Below are positions 63,001 to 64,000 of a stretch of 64,000 bases of DNA, piece by piece (the first letter of the stretch is position 1; every line of letters begins with the position of its first letter). Source of the DNA: Blastocladiella emersonii ATCC 22665 (Eukaryota; Blastocladiomycota; Blastocladiomycetes; Blastocladiales; Blastocladiaceae). Below the pieces are notes generated by a model. That model worked only from the letters and a program-made list of their open reading frames with translations. It did not search any database and had not been told where the DNA came from. Position numbers and translations under genes: made by a program. Location of the stretch: the NCBI GenBank assembly GCA_025594325.1, contig JANHCV010000001.1:2542001-2606000 (forward strand), written 5' to 3'.

Positions 63001-64000
63001 GCGAACATGAGTGGCTCGTACGCGTCGACGAGGCGGGCGAGGAACGACTGACACGTGGACGCGATCTGGGCGTGTGCGTGGGTCGCGCCGCGGAGGAGCT
63101 GCAGCGTCAGGGCGATGAGAGCGGGAACGTCGCGGACGGGTTTCGTGCCGCTGCTCGCGGTGCCGTTCGCCGAAGACGCGGGCTTCTTCTTGAAGAAGAA
63201 CTGGACCATGACCGTGTCGAGCAGCTGGAGGAAGACGGGGAGCAGGATGGGCTTCGGGTCGTCAACCATGCGCTGCAGGAGTCCGAGGACATTGAGCCGC
63301 GACTCGCTGGCGCAGCAGCACATGATGTGGTACAGGGTGAGGAGGTACAGCGCCTGCTCCGGGGTGAGCGCCGACGCAAGCGACGGCGTGGCGATGAGTT
63401 GCGACACGCGCGTCACGTACGCCGGCGACAGGAAGTAGCTCTCGATGACGGGCGCGTACGTGACTGGCGGCGTCGTGCACGCAATCTCGACGACCGAGTC
63501 CTGCGTCGCCTCGTTGGACACGAGGTCGAGCACCACGATGCAGTACCACGCGGTCCGGAACAGCGCCGTGATGGACGCGTCCGTGATCCCGTCGGCCGAC
63601 GGCGCAGCGGCGTTGGCAGCGGCAGCCGGGGTCGGGACAGACCCGTCGGCGTTGAGCGCGAGCCCGAGCTCGGCGTGCGTGGCGCGGCACATCTTGGCGA
63701 CGAGCGAGAGCAGGCGGCCAAACTCGGCGCGGGCGCGCTCGCGGTCTGTGGTGCCCATGCTCGACCACGCCTTGGCCGAGGTGGGCGCGGACGTGATGAG
63801 CCAGACGGCCTTGTTGGTGAAGTAGGTGAGCAGCGTGTGCAGAACGATGCGGCGCTGCTCGGGCGACGCCTCCTCGGCCATGGCGTCGACGCTGGCCATG
63901 ACGGCGCGCGTGACGCGGTCGTCCGAGATGTTGTCGCGCGCGTACTGCGAGAGGTACCGCGCGACCTCGGCGAACGTGTCGAGCGGGGCCACGAGAGCGA
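60024..64000 (-). CDS. STT4: phosphatidylinositol 4-kinase, STT4/PI4KA type (3' part; runs off right edge)
   Basis: Makes PI4P at the plasma membrane. The window holds the C-terminal ~1,300 residues: an exon open to the right edge and ending at 61245, a 66-nt intron (GTGCGTTT...CGTAG), and a last exon 61178-60024. The N-terminal visible part is alpha-helical repeat-like. The lipid-kinase unique (PIK) helical domain includes HAALRYLGYWTPMPPVKAIT and RSLFAYPIEAVFFFVPQIVQ. The junction region FDFFNKITSISGKLKPYIKK is diagnostic of PI4K-alpha. The kinase core has FKVGDDCRQDVLALQLIAMF, the catalytic loop LQIKDRHNGNIMLDEQGH and the HIDFGFILDISPGG metal-binding loop, and ends DQFQKQTNGIPY. All key residues are present. 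The start codon and N-terminus lie beyond the window. Confidence 0.95.

Overview
The window is a stretch of a fungal nuclear genome, most likely a basidiomycete yeast (my guess is Tremellomycetes, possibly Trichosporonales; this is inference, not a match). The evidence is GC-rich coding sequence, many introns of about 55-70 nt with the donor GTACG and a YAG acceptor, starts in a CAACCATG or CACCATGG context, and a full eukaryotic gene set. Genes lie on both strands, mostly a few hundred bases apart. I assigned introns by eye from reading-frame continuity and family similarity, so exon ends are predictions.

Left part (1-14 kb): the 5' end of an MDR-type ABC transporter runs off the left edge. 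Head to head with it is a 5'-truncated copy of an ABC nucleotide-binding domain. A gene-poor stretch of about 2.9 kb with degraded repeats follows. Next come an OPT oligopeptide transporter, an N-terminally truncated NADH-pyrophosphatase-like Nudix fragment, a coiled-coil protein, a Ser-rich protein and a protein with NYN-like and LOTUS-like domains.

Middle (14-46 kb): adenylosuccinate lyase (ADE13); an mRNA guanylyltransferase (CEG1 family) with a disordered tail of about 1,330 residues; GPI ethanolamine-phosphate transferase 1 (MCD4); a less GC-rich stretch; an importin-13-like karyopherin in six exons; a SAM methyltransferase; a single-pass membrane protein; 3-ketodihydrosphingosine reductase (TSC10); a PPR-like protein; the mitochondrial-fission dynamin DNM1; a RUS1/DUF647 protein; and NAD-dependent glycerol-3-phosphate dehydrogenase (GPD1).

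Right part (46-64 kb): an EMC8/9-like subunit; a coilin-like nuclear protein; a second GPI ethanolamine-phosphate transferase (LAS21/GPI7 type, five exons); a TATA-driven unknown gene with an in-frame tandem repeat; a coiled-coil protein; a tandem pair of diverged paralogs of a family I do not recognise (56050-57669 and 57948-59754); and the 3' part of phosphatidylinositol 4-kinase STT4, which runs off the right edge.

Several genes serve membrane lipids and glycolipids (MCD4, LAS21, TSC10, STT4, GPD1), but I see no sign of a functional cluster. The most novel items are the tandem paralog pair, one of which carries two in-frame TAG codons; the capping enzyme with its giant tail and Asp-to-Asn changes in motifs I and IV; the fungal coilin; the recurring CGACGCGTCGCG palindromes in intergenic DNA; and the unusual splice donors.
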